In this document: piece by piece, positions 52,901-57,403 of the stretch | Numbering within the stretch: the first letter of the stretch is position 1 | How the letters are laid out: each line of letters starts with the position of its first letter | Origin: Durusdinium trenchii | Lineage: Eukaryota > Sar > Dinophyceae > Suessiales > Symbiodiniaceae | DNA length: 64,000 nt | Assembly: GCA_963970005.1 (NCBI GenBank) | Contig: CAXAMN010018890.1 | Location: forward strand, 70,001 to 134,000 | Reading direction: 5' to 3' | Translations under genes and position numbers: made by a program | Notes under the pieces: generated by a model | What the model was told of the DNA's origin: nothing | Seen by the model: only the letters and a program-made list of their open reading frames with translations | Databases searched by the model: none

Positions 52901-55084
52901 AATAATGTCTCCTGGCGCCTGTGGCTGATATGTGAAAACCTGCTATAGTGGAATTCTTCAATGTGTTTTCACATATGAGCCATTAGGCGCCAGAAGACGT
53001 TCATGCCAATGATGTTACCATGGTTGGTGGGGGGTTCGCGGTGAATGGGGGGGCAATCTTCGTCACGGTCATCAGTCTGCGCCGCCGATGGCGGCTCGAA
53101 CACTTTCAAGAACCCCACAAAGAGCCCCGCTGTGGTGGAGCAATGCACGCTGCTGGCTGTGCGGAGCCACTTGGAGGAGCTGTATACATCTCCGATTCTC
53201 ATCGACTTGTGCCTTGCACGGAGAGGTATTAAGTATAGAGACATGTGATTACTTTGACTTTCATGCAACGTCGTGTGTATCAATGGCTGTGGAGGAAAGA
53301 CCTCAGAGCCGCTGGCGATGTCACAGGACAAGAGTTCCTGGTGCACATGGCGAGCGAAGGCCTGTCGCTGGAAGTGAAAGGAGCGAATCGGGGCGGCACA
53401 TCGGAAACTAGTGTCGAGCTTGACGACCCCATTCGTACATTTTCAGTCAGCCTCTCATCTCCCCACCCACAGGCTCCTCCCTGCCTCGCAACTGGGTAGT
53501 CAATAGTCACCAGGTTTTTGCTTCTCGAGATAGATAGCTGCAAGCTACTGCGGTTCTGACTCCTCTTTTAGTCCAGACCAGGTCATCAAACGTGCAAGGT
53601 CTGGAACACTTCGCAGCTTTACGACGCTTTGATCGCGTTGCTTCAAGCCAAAGCTTGCAACTCTGGAGCCTTTTGGAACTTGGAACCCTCTGGAATCGTC
53701 GTCTGGAATCCTCTGGAATCCTCGAGCTGACGGCTTGGGGTTGGATTGCAAGTTGTTGCCTGCACAGTGGAGCCCTGAAGCCTGGAACTCTGGAATGACA
53801 CGCACAATATAATCTCTCATCTCATCAAAAATTCATATATAACATATACCATATATATATATATATTATATTTCTAAGTGTCCATTGAAATAATATATAC
53901 TTTGAAGGCAACTTTCTACCTAGAGCCCGGCTGAACCCTGTGACTCTGAAGCCTGGCTGGCGCGGTGGAGCCATTACATTGCAGAAAATAGATTTTGCCC
54001 TACTTCCTTTGCATTCGGATCTGGCTGGCAGCTACTTGTACAGGTATATTATACTATATATACATGGCCCGAAATTTTAACCCTCGTCCAAGGTTTTCAA
54101 CTCCTGTATATCGTCAAAGGACCTGGATAGGCTACGTCTTGGGCACAGCAGGATTTCTCATTGACAGATCTCTTTTCCTGACATGGAGCTCTGTTTCTGG
54201 TCCTAGTGCATATAGCGCCAGTCCACCGAGTCAGAACATTACGTGGCCCAAAGAAAAAGGAATGAACAACCTTCAGACCTCATGATCAACAAACAACAGC
54301 AAGAACCACTCATAAGGAACCACTCATACTCTGTATGGGATACCAGACCGATCCAGACCGTATACGAAGACCTTGGATGGTTGGATGAGGAGTGTGTCTT
54401 CCGGTTCAGACCTATCTGGTATACCTGGCGTCCGCATATACCCATGGTCCCCGGCATCGGCCGAGTCGGTGCCGGTGTCGGCCGCTGAGTGGAAACGGCT
54501 TCAGCCGCGCCGAACTCGGTGAGGTACGTGAAGCACTACTATCCTCGTGAACCACCTCCTCCACCTGAGCCTTTTGACTGGACTGACCACCCCGAGTGGG
54601 ATAATGGATGCAGTACATATGGCTTGCATTTTTCTATTATGATTTCAAGTGAAGATTCCATTCGTGCCATTGGTCCATTTGGGTTCGCAATCCACGATAC
54701 ACAAGAGACTTGAATGATCTTGGCAGCGTTGCTGCACCGAAAACTTCAGGACCTTCGACGGCTTCAAACCAACGACCAAGACCGTGCAGGCCGGAATCAT
54801 GCAGTCTGTTGTTGCGAGAGAACGAAAAGCCACCTGTGCAAGTGTTATTTATAAAGCCTAGAAGTCAAAAGACCATCTCTTGCCTGAAGTAAAGGGACTA
54901 TTCTTGCCTTAAATGCATTAAAGGACTATTCTTTTTATAGTGCTTGACTGCAAGTGATAAAGAGTCAGTGCCGCAGGCGAAGCTATATGAAGAGCACCTT
55001 GCCTTGACACAGCCGCAAAAGAGACGTTTCGTGACGATTGGTGATGCGTTTTGTGAGACTTTTGTCGGACATGAAATGGTCTAG
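28737..55084 (+). CDS. MAP kinase (ERK-type) gene, 19 exons, split by an 18-kb intron
   Basis: Exons with matching phases and canonical MAPK subdomains in order: 28737-28940 (Gly loop), 29146-29202 (VAVK), 29608-29670, 29924-29985, 30190-30232 (hinge), 30652-30690, 31125-31160, 31246-31305 (HRDLKPAN), 31430-31501 (DFG), 31755-31808 (activation lip), 32136-32183, 32494-32529, then 50589-50630, 51210-51272, 51711-51740, ~52164-52228, 54524-54599, ~54727-54810 and 54965-55084. ADLHKIIQSQ, RHENLL, TEYVVTRWYRAPE and FPGKNHID are specific to MAP kinases. The phosphorylation lip reads L-T-E-Y, the ERK-type T-E-Y motif. Most donors are GC, the rest GT or GA. The exon upstream of 54524 carrying the 'R-T-x-x-E-A-L' helix was not found. 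The N-terminus may extend beyond the ATG at 28,737. Confidence 0.75.
29146..29202 (+). CDS. MAPK exon 2: VAVK lysine and helix C start
   Basis: Acceptor ACAGCAG, GC donor. 19 codons VAVKQVKQAARHGKSMLRE hold the ATP-anchoring Lys and the helix-C Glu region. Confidence 0.75.
29608..29670 (+). CDS. MAPK exon 3: helix C to strand 4
   Basis: Acceptor CGTCCAG, GC donor. IRLLARLRHENLLFLLDFPA matches the MAPK 'EI-LL--L-HENI--LLD' signature exactly in phase. Confidence 0.75.
29924..29985 (+). CDS. MAPK exon 4: strand 5 (FEDIYLV)
   Basis: Acceptor AGAAGAG, GT donor gtgagc. MFKETPEVSSPNFEDIYLVL; the F-E-D-I-Y-L-V strand leads to the gatekeeper. Two bases left over (CC) are completed by the next exon. 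Confidence 0.7.
30190..30232 (+). CDS. MAPK exon 5: hinge (ADLHKII)
   Basis: Acceptor TGCGGAG, GC donor. YLAADLHKIIQSQQ corresponds to the MAPK hinge 'YM-ADLHKII-S'. Confidence 0.75.
30652..30690 (+). CDS. MAPK exon 6: helix D/E
   Basis: 39 bases, ALTEKHVQVILVQ, the counterpart of 'LTDEHVQYFLYQ'. GC donor gcgtgg. Confidence 0.7.
31125..31160 (+). CDS. MAPK exon 7: helix E
   Basis: 36 bases, ILRAMEYLHASG, acceptor AAGCCAG, GT donor gtacgg. Confidence 0.75.
31246..31305 (+). CDS. MAPK exon 8: catalytic loop HRDLKPAN
   Basis: 60 bases, VAHRDLKPANILLSSDCKLK; carries the catalytic Asp, Lys and Asn. Acceptor CTCAG, GT donor gtcaga. Confidence 0.85.
31430..31501 (+). CDS. MAPK exon 9: DFG
   Basis: 72 bases, TLRVEVCDFGLARGGLGESD then EPEE; Mg-binding DFG. 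Acceptor CCCTCAG, GC donor. Confidence 0.8.
31638..31690. repeat. CTAGTAGC/GCCAGGAGC repeat, inverted copy
   Basis: Reverse orientation of the family seen at 11,757, between two MAPK exons. Confidence 0.65.
31755..31808 (+). CDS. MAPK exon 10: TEY activation lip and P+1 loop
   Basis: 54 bases, ACGVLTEYVVTRWYRAPE. T-E-Y is the dual phosphorylation site of ERK-type kinases. Acceptor ACTCAG, GC donor. Confidence 0.85.
31957..32066. repeat. CTAGTAGC-family repeat, dense copy
   Basis: Alternating ACTAGTAGC, AGCTACTAT and TAGTAATGCAC words forming several overlapping inverted repeats (GCTACT/AGTAGC), within a MAPK intron. Confidence 0.7.
32136..32183 (+). CDS. MAPK exon 11: VDIWS
   Basis: 48 bases, VMLLPKQYSTAVDIWS, acceptor CGCCAG, GT donor gtggaa. 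Confidence 0.8.
32494..32529 (+). CDS. MAPK exon 12: VGCILGEILGRK
   Basis: 36 bases after GATGAG, GC donor gcacat. In phase with AMFPGKNHID at 50,589; its intron is about 18 kb. Confidence 0.8.
32530..35119. other. Start of the 18-kb MAPK intron, no supported exon
   Basis: TA-rich tracts at 32,652-32,672, 33,781-33,800 and 34,022-34,042; no recognisable coding motif. An open frame at 34,440-34,565 (IFELLGRG) could be a glycine-loop exon for the inner kinase but its phase does not fit. Confidence 0.4.
35120..35399 (+). CDS. Inner kinase exons a-b: VAIK-type lysine and helix C
   Basis: 35,120-35,215 (32 codons from an ATG; GGRIMAGKVLPLGPATFPDM; GA donor) and 35,355-35,399 (15 codons; DLENELSVLKVVGEH; acceptor TTGCGAG, GC donor). 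Phase 0 to phase 0. Whether the ATG is the start or lies in an internal exon is open, since a complete Gly loop is not visible. Confidence 0.6.
35120..49883 (+). CDS. Protein kinase gene (NEK/STE-like) nested inside the MAPK intron
   Basis: Exons: 35120-35215, 35355-35399, ~35563-35634, 35764-35826, 35931-36038, 47264-47353, 47749-47802, 48252-48294, 48522-48599, 49300-49461, ~49660-49720, ~49767-49883. Read in order they give every kinase subdomain: AGKVLPLGP (Lys), ENELSVLKVV (helix-C Glu), HPALVSFLGAW, YVVGIELCGTNLEDVL (hinge), VMHRDLKAGNVFL, KLGDFGVAK, TPHFMAPEV, AADIWAFGCLMLQMM and EDPMARPTAEEL. HRDLK-x-x-N-V-F-L with LGDFGVAK favours a NEK- or STE-type Ser/Thr kinase, not a MAPK. Phases match at all junctions but the second (one base unresolved). 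The 11.2-kb intron 36,039-47,263 contains the DIRS-like element. The Gly-loop exon and both protein ends are not certain. Confidence 0.65.
35563..35634 (+). CDS. Inner kinase exon c: strand 4
   Basis: HPALVSFLGAWSTKRFVLDK and QEQK, GC donor gctgaa. The acceptor AG lies one base before the coding phase needed, so the junction with exon b is unresolved. Confidence 0.5.
35764..35826 (+). CDS. Inner kinase exon d: hinge
   Basis: 63 bases, AYVVGIELCGTNLEDVLQKR plus K; acceptor GTGCAAG, GA donor gaaatg. Confidence 0.6.
35931..36038 (+). CDS. Inner kinase exon e: helix D/E region
   Basis: 108 bases, ALLTTLWYHDPEAETFGAVR and then DFESGQRRRALVQ; acceptor AATTCAG, GT donor gtgagt. Joins in phase with VSKALVHLH at 47,264 across the DIRS-bearing intron. 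Confidence 0.55.
36682..40905 (+). CDS. DIRS-like ORF1: membrane-anchored Gag-like protein (1,407 aa)
   Basis: First ATG in frame with good context (gccATGG); the frame also opens upstream without an ATG. N-terminus MARWGLFAVGLMWSAGPIDG resembles a signal peptide. Residues about 98-145 form two adjacent membrane helices (MILKIALLMVVCVGLHYFLS, then LCSLVIGTILTAVWIVRALV). A Cys/His cluster follows (KCSHAGCPRLGA ... LCGVHQ), then a long charged region. A CCCH zinc finger lies at about residue 998-1020 (C-x8-C-x4-C-x3-H; LLCWGYLTHLGCSQQGC), a plausible RNA-binding Gag feature. The last 300 residues are acidic and helical. It ends TGA at 40,903-40,905, sharing its A with the next ATG (TGATG). No family match is certain beyond position and zinc finger. 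Confidence 0.75.
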   Translation: MARWGLFAVGLMWSAGPIDGWWQAVEEEATDPPNASCWDHPVSCLQRQVNATVAAAQAQYSTLTTWDSLAWTLLDTLLSGVGWLVFGQSWASVRTGCSMILKIALLMVVCVGLHYFLSLAWPLCSLVIGTILTAVWIVRALVRCCGRAAFYAQRMSGGVPEVTGATFIGPDTGEIPETADLRKMKKGTNEERWVLLKRDGYVVIIKVTENAAIKSSGMYLNFDPEATRGDAQLLLALKGYERVHLCRHDTCPEEGQHFKSYALARQLNPERFHLMSTAAGAQKTGMKTMGWLFSKANKTAKRLKDYASESEREETGSCCAHLVKWEGEAGRVCLSEHPCKDLATTDVELLDEDRSQLPTDQLAVLCSGHAVRYLTLRATSKCSHAGCPRLGAVTKQGMRLCGVHQEPAPTPTRRSSRSRSRARDPPPGEEEGDERAEGEGDDRTRRRGRVREVAYQTEEAENILREVREEKEEEPPALRRRRVASPGHAPKSSVQHSLARMGMINSPDRRADMTYLEEFMEQMADGRELQLSEEDIRKQLAAQAGLTVGDLTRYLYEQAMEEQRKGTKGLTKFLAKWRQQAAARERPSSLSEWSVVEKERDGAAPTPSSMASGTQSVVSSGPIETPPKKRLASVPPPGIYDPDRKAGTGPEERGGQSEMTDIAKAIQQQTNELATLVKAQQETTTGAGGSLKSLGKTSEELVFLLRGCGQYTVQVGNEEYGAPLAQALLAAQAGSSTKLRSAGFRQKVTSRLAIGIAGPYWGTQEKYALSASDFVPCTDAELDQFAIESRTGKPTNEQRPTAPTRYEDWLNRVKCQNDIWALVYGMEWKAVREHAINLLGEWHVSAPHKWPLQVLLDVWEELHWRFLEELKEELRKIKRLSGRESMTLQDLKFYALMPDEEGRPPLNLPQTFDLRRPDGWFMSEVMPRIERRQERMLWKMTWEGSGKGRAQGQPAGGDGGSREEKPTLKTLFGPKLTAEETTRAKDRAPTNKEGKLLCWGYLTHLGCSQQGCQRAHEPLRGPFEALDPAVQLQMLRRGGLRRMKAETKESAAEKIKEIRAGVAKDKAAKVQDGKDRRRAGQGDLAKEGEAEGPEKAGGQVHWEAPEEMVQVDYTHQEKDFADLVAGPDASLFEHVPREAKPHAGRKGSTAPSEAQDMVRKAQALASGPVLGKLQGASDDLYAWASTRVANDPEIAFDTLMEEMVQYGLGELAAEAAALLEAYGQGLKAGHQARCQLEDTRWEGEGPGRSLAHIDGVPWALWDFGEMVHMTEELAGLLGVIEPEKEKRQCVTKVLAAGLHLAQHGKVPAMNEVERATQEFRLEQARLAVEAEGVMGHPETKVAPVEHELRMYAHDILKPHHDKDYRALAVFPLAAMEEIRVVVVRVDYKGDLLIETVTGSQWSNSDVW
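40905..41723 (+). CDS. DIRS-like ORF2: methyltransferase-like module, N-part
   Basis: The ATG at 40,905 overlaps the ORF1 stop. It encodes MISKGHMTLLQPP, a Cys pair (ISCRHCRS), then LVLQEYFAGHGVITKGW (motif-I-like glycine loop) and, 60 residues on, IASPCTTFCDWCLQNGG, a genuine Pro-Cys motif IV of C5-methyltransferase type, followed by FPVAESSGTSGRYPKQW. Its C-terminal strand continues in the next frame (CAFGLGPPD in ORF3), so this and ORF3 look like one domain split by a -1 or +2 shift near 41,690-41,707. DQ: the following frame begins 19 bases before this ORF's stop. Confidence 0.7.
   Translation: MISKGHMTLLQPPSPDEGRALLEKEEVYNTPCLGFRYFWHQRHDQAKTAPGVISCRHCRSRKGGSAEETETTGCLRKTTCLPALSQVFAGGGQVIRAVHEAGGHKGLVLQEYFAGHGVITKGWRAANQTALNPIELYEQPHQQLGPRPEHDLSDPVRQEHYLNCLRDRESNVQWIASPCTTFCDWCLQNGGTRTFQNPAGKPTAKEQVGNALSEYGAKVFETSLLQGGFPVAESSGTSGRYPKQWHLPQWRRLLQRPDVDFIELRSTCAPLG
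41705..45751 (+). CDS. DIRS-like ORF3: MTase-like C-part, reverse transcriptase, RNase H, second MTase-like region
   Basis: 1,348 aa. It starts with the end of the methyltransferase-like module (CAFGLGPPDMPDHFYRRRTG, LCPGVSDGHQHIALKG), then a Gly/Trp-rich low-complexity linker (about residues 305-380). Reverse transcriptase: ARLVHDQRQVNGG, KKDVAGAFRLLWVDP (motif A Asp), SSFGFSGSPGEW (motif B), KILVDDMVLVEP (43,751-43,788; catalytic Asp-Asp). RNase H: VVYAGDNKVVYFW and FHNEDADALTRLEE. After it, about 44,930-45,260, comes another region with a GPTEVKW turn and VRRRVAGFVFPM, resembling motifs IV and VIII of C5 methyltransferases. A position after RNase H is where DIRS1-type elements carry their methyltransferase domain. 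Confidence 0.8.
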   Translation: MCAFGLGPPDMPDHFYRRRTGLAFPHHPPLRQALLRLCPGVSDGHQHIALKGNRPGINVSRCTEAGVYADAFVRTVVETLVHTLVGGGSKPQPMLSKTGGRHPYGWNGQDFVYEEELAEPEGDQIEPEEGQNEIDGLGHLDEQELQQVAGMAVDEALGVWNGVEVNNPHRDEPDGEELEDVEDQEWENTTEPGAETDSEPRTRIAWQNLGQRNRMEVDAERGYVWVHTNEARNDLVLPEELPYPYWPHRFHSERYTRCETRDQWGRLQVAEVYDDWRVQGRGQPPFAPWTGATLFVFEDGQVPWVEVPADESGGPDAGGGGGRPGGGQGDSQWDWNSWSSTDWQGLNDRGQWQGWSSWSWRGTRAGGSSWVDFEQAGISGKAATPAMSYIQEVDKIQGNEARAWQSIRERGDLLLDLTGSVEKAAIALWVAREHLGRNNLQGADSEELNGLLHPDHLAYLREVRAQGMPARYQGQRERVTTRPHPRARADMGQVYVQLMKDIAKHRVLVASANHPALKHTVSSPFELVPKMLPNRSLSTEARLVHDQRQVNGGTHKDLHPPAAQPTHEQIARRILWLKARYPGVKVVLAKKDVAGAFRLLWVDPRDAELFAGDVPWRPELMGTGGEAPDLQDLRNLTVIYLVSSFGFSGSPGEWTAWGRATEEVHRNLRPVESRRDGELHFCGKILVDDMVLVEPVIGLRPWVSSEVYEWAVTQLLGEKAINKLKDAEEGCYSNQQTVWGLIIDADTERMSLPEARILKGAYLLAQPCFNYGGKTLPLKELQRFRGVANGWSAVVTGLKNELRSADVFLGGVDGGAAVRPRLVQPEGSKAREDEERQNWEALWELFEDCRWLCARSETWATKFGGDIRELLPPLDRLALPFACREDVEVLKPWIRQVLEAEGQEDGRLAIHLGEMLSFVAFACRVGHLWEGRIVVYAGDNKVVYFWITGRKSGVRAGRLLIRVLNLVEKRHRCRILGGWWRTFHNEDADALTRLEEKEAAELMAKKGWERLDIKESIHHALEDTERFGVCFLSWADQEDRVELMRLRELRVFRTILRQPAELREIEVIEWTPGPRFVKDFEYFSGGEQNSGSRVIAATIGPDPKGKRVNEFTAYLDSEVFDVAVLEGPTEVKWLCLERWATSIGWTCTLQEFVTSELGEAMVRRRVAGFVFPMEKTPEAVEFLMIKSVTLPAMGSYLKKVEEGNCISVEKYEGATNVGQEVMLPVVVAHAWTKEEADRQNVYSLSGPCRWPLADRAEKGMQRILVQDKAAPVGKVRSLAGEEIWVLQGRRLDEWKTLVGQVGEKEAEREGCKATGRRTALSLVSTAAELAKEGREGKAAAVAKEMATR
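45669..47039 (+). CDS. DIRS-like ORF4: tyrosine recombinase
   Basis: Overlaps ORF3 by 83 bases in the +1 frame and has no ATG before 45,980, so it is probably made by frameshift or from a spliced message. N-terminal SAM-like core-binding domain (TQKAYATAWGKWCDWSRRQG). Catalytic residues of the tyrosine recombinase family are all present: Arg in FFMLRAREFSD, His-x-x-Arg in SHSLRIGGASALYQ (about 46,855-46,896), Trp in TGRWTSSA, and the nucleophilic Tyr in VQRYLHDSGD (about 46,949-46,976). It would cut and rejoin the circular DNA intermediate at the target. Stop TAG at 47,037-47,039. Confidence 0.85.
   Translation: MSALRRSSPKRAGRAKLLQWLRRWRRGDFGRDLPDRKAGGRGDDRTHPVWFWGEELWLEAIEECDGTFGGSDERRCGGRRKKELKPIEENGAKFIDLNPDFNPDMEIQAQVEEWLEAHLVGDKAASTQKAYATAWGKWCDWSRRQGWLTPYLDHKGDPIHNENKVLGYLGYLGWLGTSVATMKQAVFAIKDAHKRAGHGDTTVKMHRLWIVLNSLEKNSVKRPRRLGVTVQMLKWLGKQMASGAETVGELKVDCRMVHAAVVTAWFFMLRAREFSDSSGVDQEMIARGQDISLTTRGRPDENDPQEATLQFRKTKADQEAFGTCKTMLKTEVEFVCVVTALHRLREVAPRGFGRGPESHMPLFRWASGPVIKRLEVQNLLQRAARALGLPAERFQSHSLRIGGASALYQATGEIEVVKRTGRWTSSAVQRYLHDSGDVLSGLARKMANVDQHVHYT
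47264..47353 (+). CDS. Inner kinase exon f: HRDLKAGN catalytic loop
   Basis: 90 bases, VSKALVHLHRHRVMHRDLKA then GNVFLCLGGK; acceptor GCCGCGCAG, GA donor gaacac. First kinase exon after the DIRS element. Confidence 0.75.
47749..47802 (+). CDS. Inner kinase exon g: DFG
   Basis: 54 bases, ELDLPRAIAKLGDFGVAK; acceptor CACCAG, GC donor gcgaag. Confidence 0.75.
47862..47955. repeat. CTAGTAGC- and GCGATGGCC-family repeat cluster
   Basis: GTAGCACGGACGCTATGC, two GGTTGGAGGCCATCGC-like units and AACAAGAAGCTACG side by side, joining the two short repeat families. Confidence 0.6.
48252..48294 (+). CDS. Inner kinase exon h: APE motif
   Basis: VQTPHFMAPEVAKQ; acceptor TTGGCAG, GT donor gtgcgg; one base left over is completed by the next exon. 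Confidence 0.7.
48522..48599 (+). CDS. Inner kinase exon i: DIWAFGC
   Basis: EYGPAADIWAFGCLMLQMMQ then LSLPH; acceptor CCAAG, GT donor gtgagg. Conserved helix-F Asp in A-D-I-W. Confidence 0.75.
49300..49461 (+). CDS. Inner kinase exon j: C-lobe insert
   Basis: Phase 1 join gives GPDVNRLADKALLAGTLQLS then a basic stretch PRVVRRPKLDRTPKYARF; acceptor TTGACAAG, GT donor gtgaag. Confidence 0.55.
49660..49883 (+). CDS. Inner kinase exons k-l: end of C-lobe
   Basis: 49,660-~49,720 (GSNGSVPSEGWGYSEPL; acceptor TTTCAG, donor uncertain, GC likely) and ~49,767-49,883 (WELKMWDTPLVRKSS, then TEDPMARPTAEELSQELDDA; GT donor gtaagc). D-P-x-x-R-P-T-A-x-E-L is kinase subdomain XI. Confidence 0.6.
50589..50630 (+). 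CDS. MAPK exon 13: FPGKNHID
   Basis: 42 bases, AMFPGKNHIDMVWE, acceptor AAGAAG, GC donor. Continues VGCILGEILGRK of exon 12 in phase, from the far side of the nested kinase gene. Confidence 0.75.
51210..51272 (+). CDS. MAPK exon 14: LGNPTDSELNW
   Basis: 63 bases, VCMVAKVLGNPTDSELNWLP plus K, acceptor TCCAAG, GC donor; the 'lG-P-t-e-L-W' segment after helix G of MAP kinases. Confidence 0.75.
51711..51740 (+). CDS. MAPK exon 15 (30 bp)
   Basis: DTDAYKFLRK, acceptor CTCGTCAG, GC donor. Equivalent to the 'A-x-x-Y' stretch before the MAPK insert. It is followed at 51,755-51,783 by a tandem GGTCAGCCT repeat. Confidence 0.6.
52164..52228 (+). CDS. MAPK exon: helix H (LDLLKALL)
   Basis: Frame gives STYPRASSACLDLLKALLCQ, matching 'YP-AS--ALDLL--LL'. 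Acceptor TGATAG; the phase relative to exon 15 does not close, so an intervening exon is likely. Confidence 0.55.
52491..52510. repeat. Perfect 8-bp hairpin
   Basis: GACTCGAG-ACAT-CTCGAGTC in a MAPK intron, followed by a third CATCTCGA. Confidence 0.8.
54524..54599 (+). CDS. MAPK C-terminal exon: YVKHYYP
   Basis: YVKHYYPREPPPPPEPFDWT and DHPEW; acceptor GGTGAG, GA donor. Matches the 'HPY--Y-D--EP---PF-' end of the MAPK fold. Confidence 0.65.
54727..54810 (+). CDS. Possible MAPK C-terminal helix exon
   Basis: LLHRKLQDLRRLQTNDQDRA and GRNHA after CTTGGCAG; amphipathic, charged. Phase with the flanking exons not established. Confidence 0.35.
54965..55084 (+). CDS. Probable last MAPK exon
   Basis: SVPQAKLYEEHLALTQPQKR, then RFVTIGDAFCETFVGHEMV and TAG at 55,082-55,084; acceptor AAAGAG. 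Belongs here by position and strand. Confidence 0.45.
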   Translation, partial: SVPQAKLYEEHLALTQPQKRRFVTIGDAFCETFVGHEMV

Positions 55085-57320
55085 TGAGACACATCAAAGA
55101 ACTCTGACCAAAGCGTCAAACGCCGCGAGCCGGTCGCGGTCTCACCGAGTCTGACCGGAGACGGGTCTGAGCGACGGAGGCTCCGGACCGTCCGAGGTGC
55201 GCGCGCTACCACCCGGAAATCCGAGCACGAGATGGCCTCTCTCCAAGCGGAGCCCCCGCAGGCGGTGGTCACTTTCGCTGAGGGTTTGGATATCGGTCGT
55301 GATTAGTAGAAGCTGGTGGAAGTGCCATAGGGGGTGCAGACTTCTGGGAATAGGGGTACGGGAGTGGCGATGGAAATGAGTGAGTGGTGGTCACAAGGAT
55401 CCAGTTGTCACAGAGGGTGATAGAGAGACTTCAAGCACAATTTCCAACACAGACTTCTACTGAATTTCTATGGTCACCTTATTTTTTTAAAGATTTGATT
55501 TGGGGGTTGTTTTGGGATTCCACATTCTAAGATACTGCACATTCTACATATGATTATACAGAGAGAGAGAGGCAAAACAACATGCTTCTCATGGAAGAAC
55601 CTCCGAAGTTGGGTCTCCACCGGCAACTCATGTTTTGTTCACTATAGTAGCTTCTTGCTACTAGTAGTAAGGCCAGGAGCTACGTTCGTAGCGTCCTTGC
55701 TATACTAGTAGCGATGTGCTTTGTTCCTAAAAGCTTCTTGTTACTAGTAATCTTTTGTTCACTGACTCTTCCGACTCTTTTTGCGAACTCCCGCCGTCGA
55801 CCGAGAAGGCCCTCTCGGTCGGGGGTGTTCGGCAGGTGGCTATCCGATGAAATCCGAGGCGCCAAAAAAGAGTCACCGGTCCCCGCTTTGGGGGGCAGCG
55901 TGTTAGTGATGAGGGGGAAGCAAGGGGATCATGTGACCATGGAAGGCCGGGATGATTTTTCCTCATTTTTTAAGTGCTTCCCGATCAATCGCAGCTTCCA
56001 GGCTTGTACTGGAGCATTTGGTCGGCTTCTTGAGATGACATGTGGTTCTTCAACCGGTGAAACCCACTGGTTTTGCCACCGGTTCTGGCCAACGGGTCCG
56101 TTTTGTTTGCACCGAGCACAGCGCCAGGCTCGCCCAGATCGTTCCCCCAGGCAGGTCGGTGACCATGCGTGGCATGCAGTCACGCAACGGATGGACCAAA
56201 CGGAAAGACAGACAAGCTCACTCCGAGTCATGGGCCCCAATCCGTCGTTGTACAAGTCTAAATCGTAATTGAGGTGGTCCTCGTTTTGAGAGACTTCGAG
56301 AATTTTCATGCCATGCTGCTTCGAGTTTGCAATGGAATTAGTTCGAAAGCAGATGTGTCCATCCCTTTCCTTTGGCCGAGGCATTCTCAGAGAGACGTCC
56401 TCTCCCCAGACCTTTCCCCGAGATTGCGCTTTTGCTTCGCAGACGCGACGCGCACCGCCCAAGCGCTGTCACGTCGACCGGAACGAGGCGACCCCGACGA
56501 AGAGCAAATCTGAACGCTCAATCACACCGGCCAGGGTCTCAAAGCTGAGCATGAAGGTCCTTGATCAGTTTCGTGTCTTTCAAGGCCATGCTGACCCAGA
56601 AACATGTCAAAACAACCAGTTTTACTTTCTTGGGACCCAAAGCCCGTCTGTCAAGGACTTGGAGTTGGAGGGGCTCTGGAGTTGTCAATGCGTAATTTGT
56701 AGTTTTCAGAGGGTTTAATTCGACTGACGCTGGCCCTTCGATATGCTTTTGGCCTGAAAGTCCTTGTGGACTAGTAGCTAGAGATTGTTAAACAACTGGC
56801 TTCCACACAATCATCACCCATGGCTTACTCAACGCCCCCTGGTGCAATGGGTTCCGGTTTGCTATGGTTCCCTTGTTCTTCCAATGGAAGACAGTGCACC
56901 TGGATCACCAAGGTGCGGGGTGCCCTCAACGGTCTCGCTCGTGCAGGGAGCCCCGTGCTCTTTCTGGCTTCGTTTTGCTTCTCCCGAGCGAAGATATTAT
57001 ATGTATATTACTAGATATTACATAATCATTTTTTTGTTTGAATCATTACTATTCTTTTTTTCTTAGTAAAGTAAAGATAAGTAAAGATGCGATAGCCATC
57101 GAAGCGACAGCACTGGTGCGTTGCTCCGTGTGAGCAAAACGATTTCGGAGTGGCGTCCGAGGGACACACGGTCGGTCGCACATGGAGACACGGTCGCTGG
57201 ATATGCGGGATTGACATGGGGAGGTTAGAAGTTCCACTCAAATCCAGGAAGATCTCATAGTCTTTCAGCGAAACCAGTCTAAAATTGCAACAGAACAAAT
57301 TGCAAAAACACCAAAGACAC
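55085..57320. other. Strand-switch region without a supported gene
   Basis: Lies between the last plus-strand exon and the first minus-strand exon. It includes a CTAGTAGC-family repeat at 55,644-55,752 and a short TA-rich stretch near 57,000. Open frames on both strands carry no recognisable motif. Confidence 0.4.
55644..55752. repeat. CTAGTAGC/GCCAGGAGC interspersed repeat
   Basis: TAGTAGCTTCTTGCTACTAG, then TAGTAAGGCCAGGAGC and further ACTAGTAGCGATG words. Confidence 0.7.
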
Positions 57321-57403
57321 CTGTTGCCAGTCTACCACTATGTACTTCTTGAACACTGGACCCCAGAATTCATCCTCATCAATCCGATTACCTAACAAAG
57401 TGT
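57321..57403 (-). CDS. Exon of an unrecognised minus-strand gene
   Basis: On the minus strand, acceptor TTCTCAG and donor gtgtct bracket TLLGNRIDEDEFWGPVFKKY and IVVDWQQ. Charged/aromatic, no stop. No family recognised. Confidence 0.4.
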
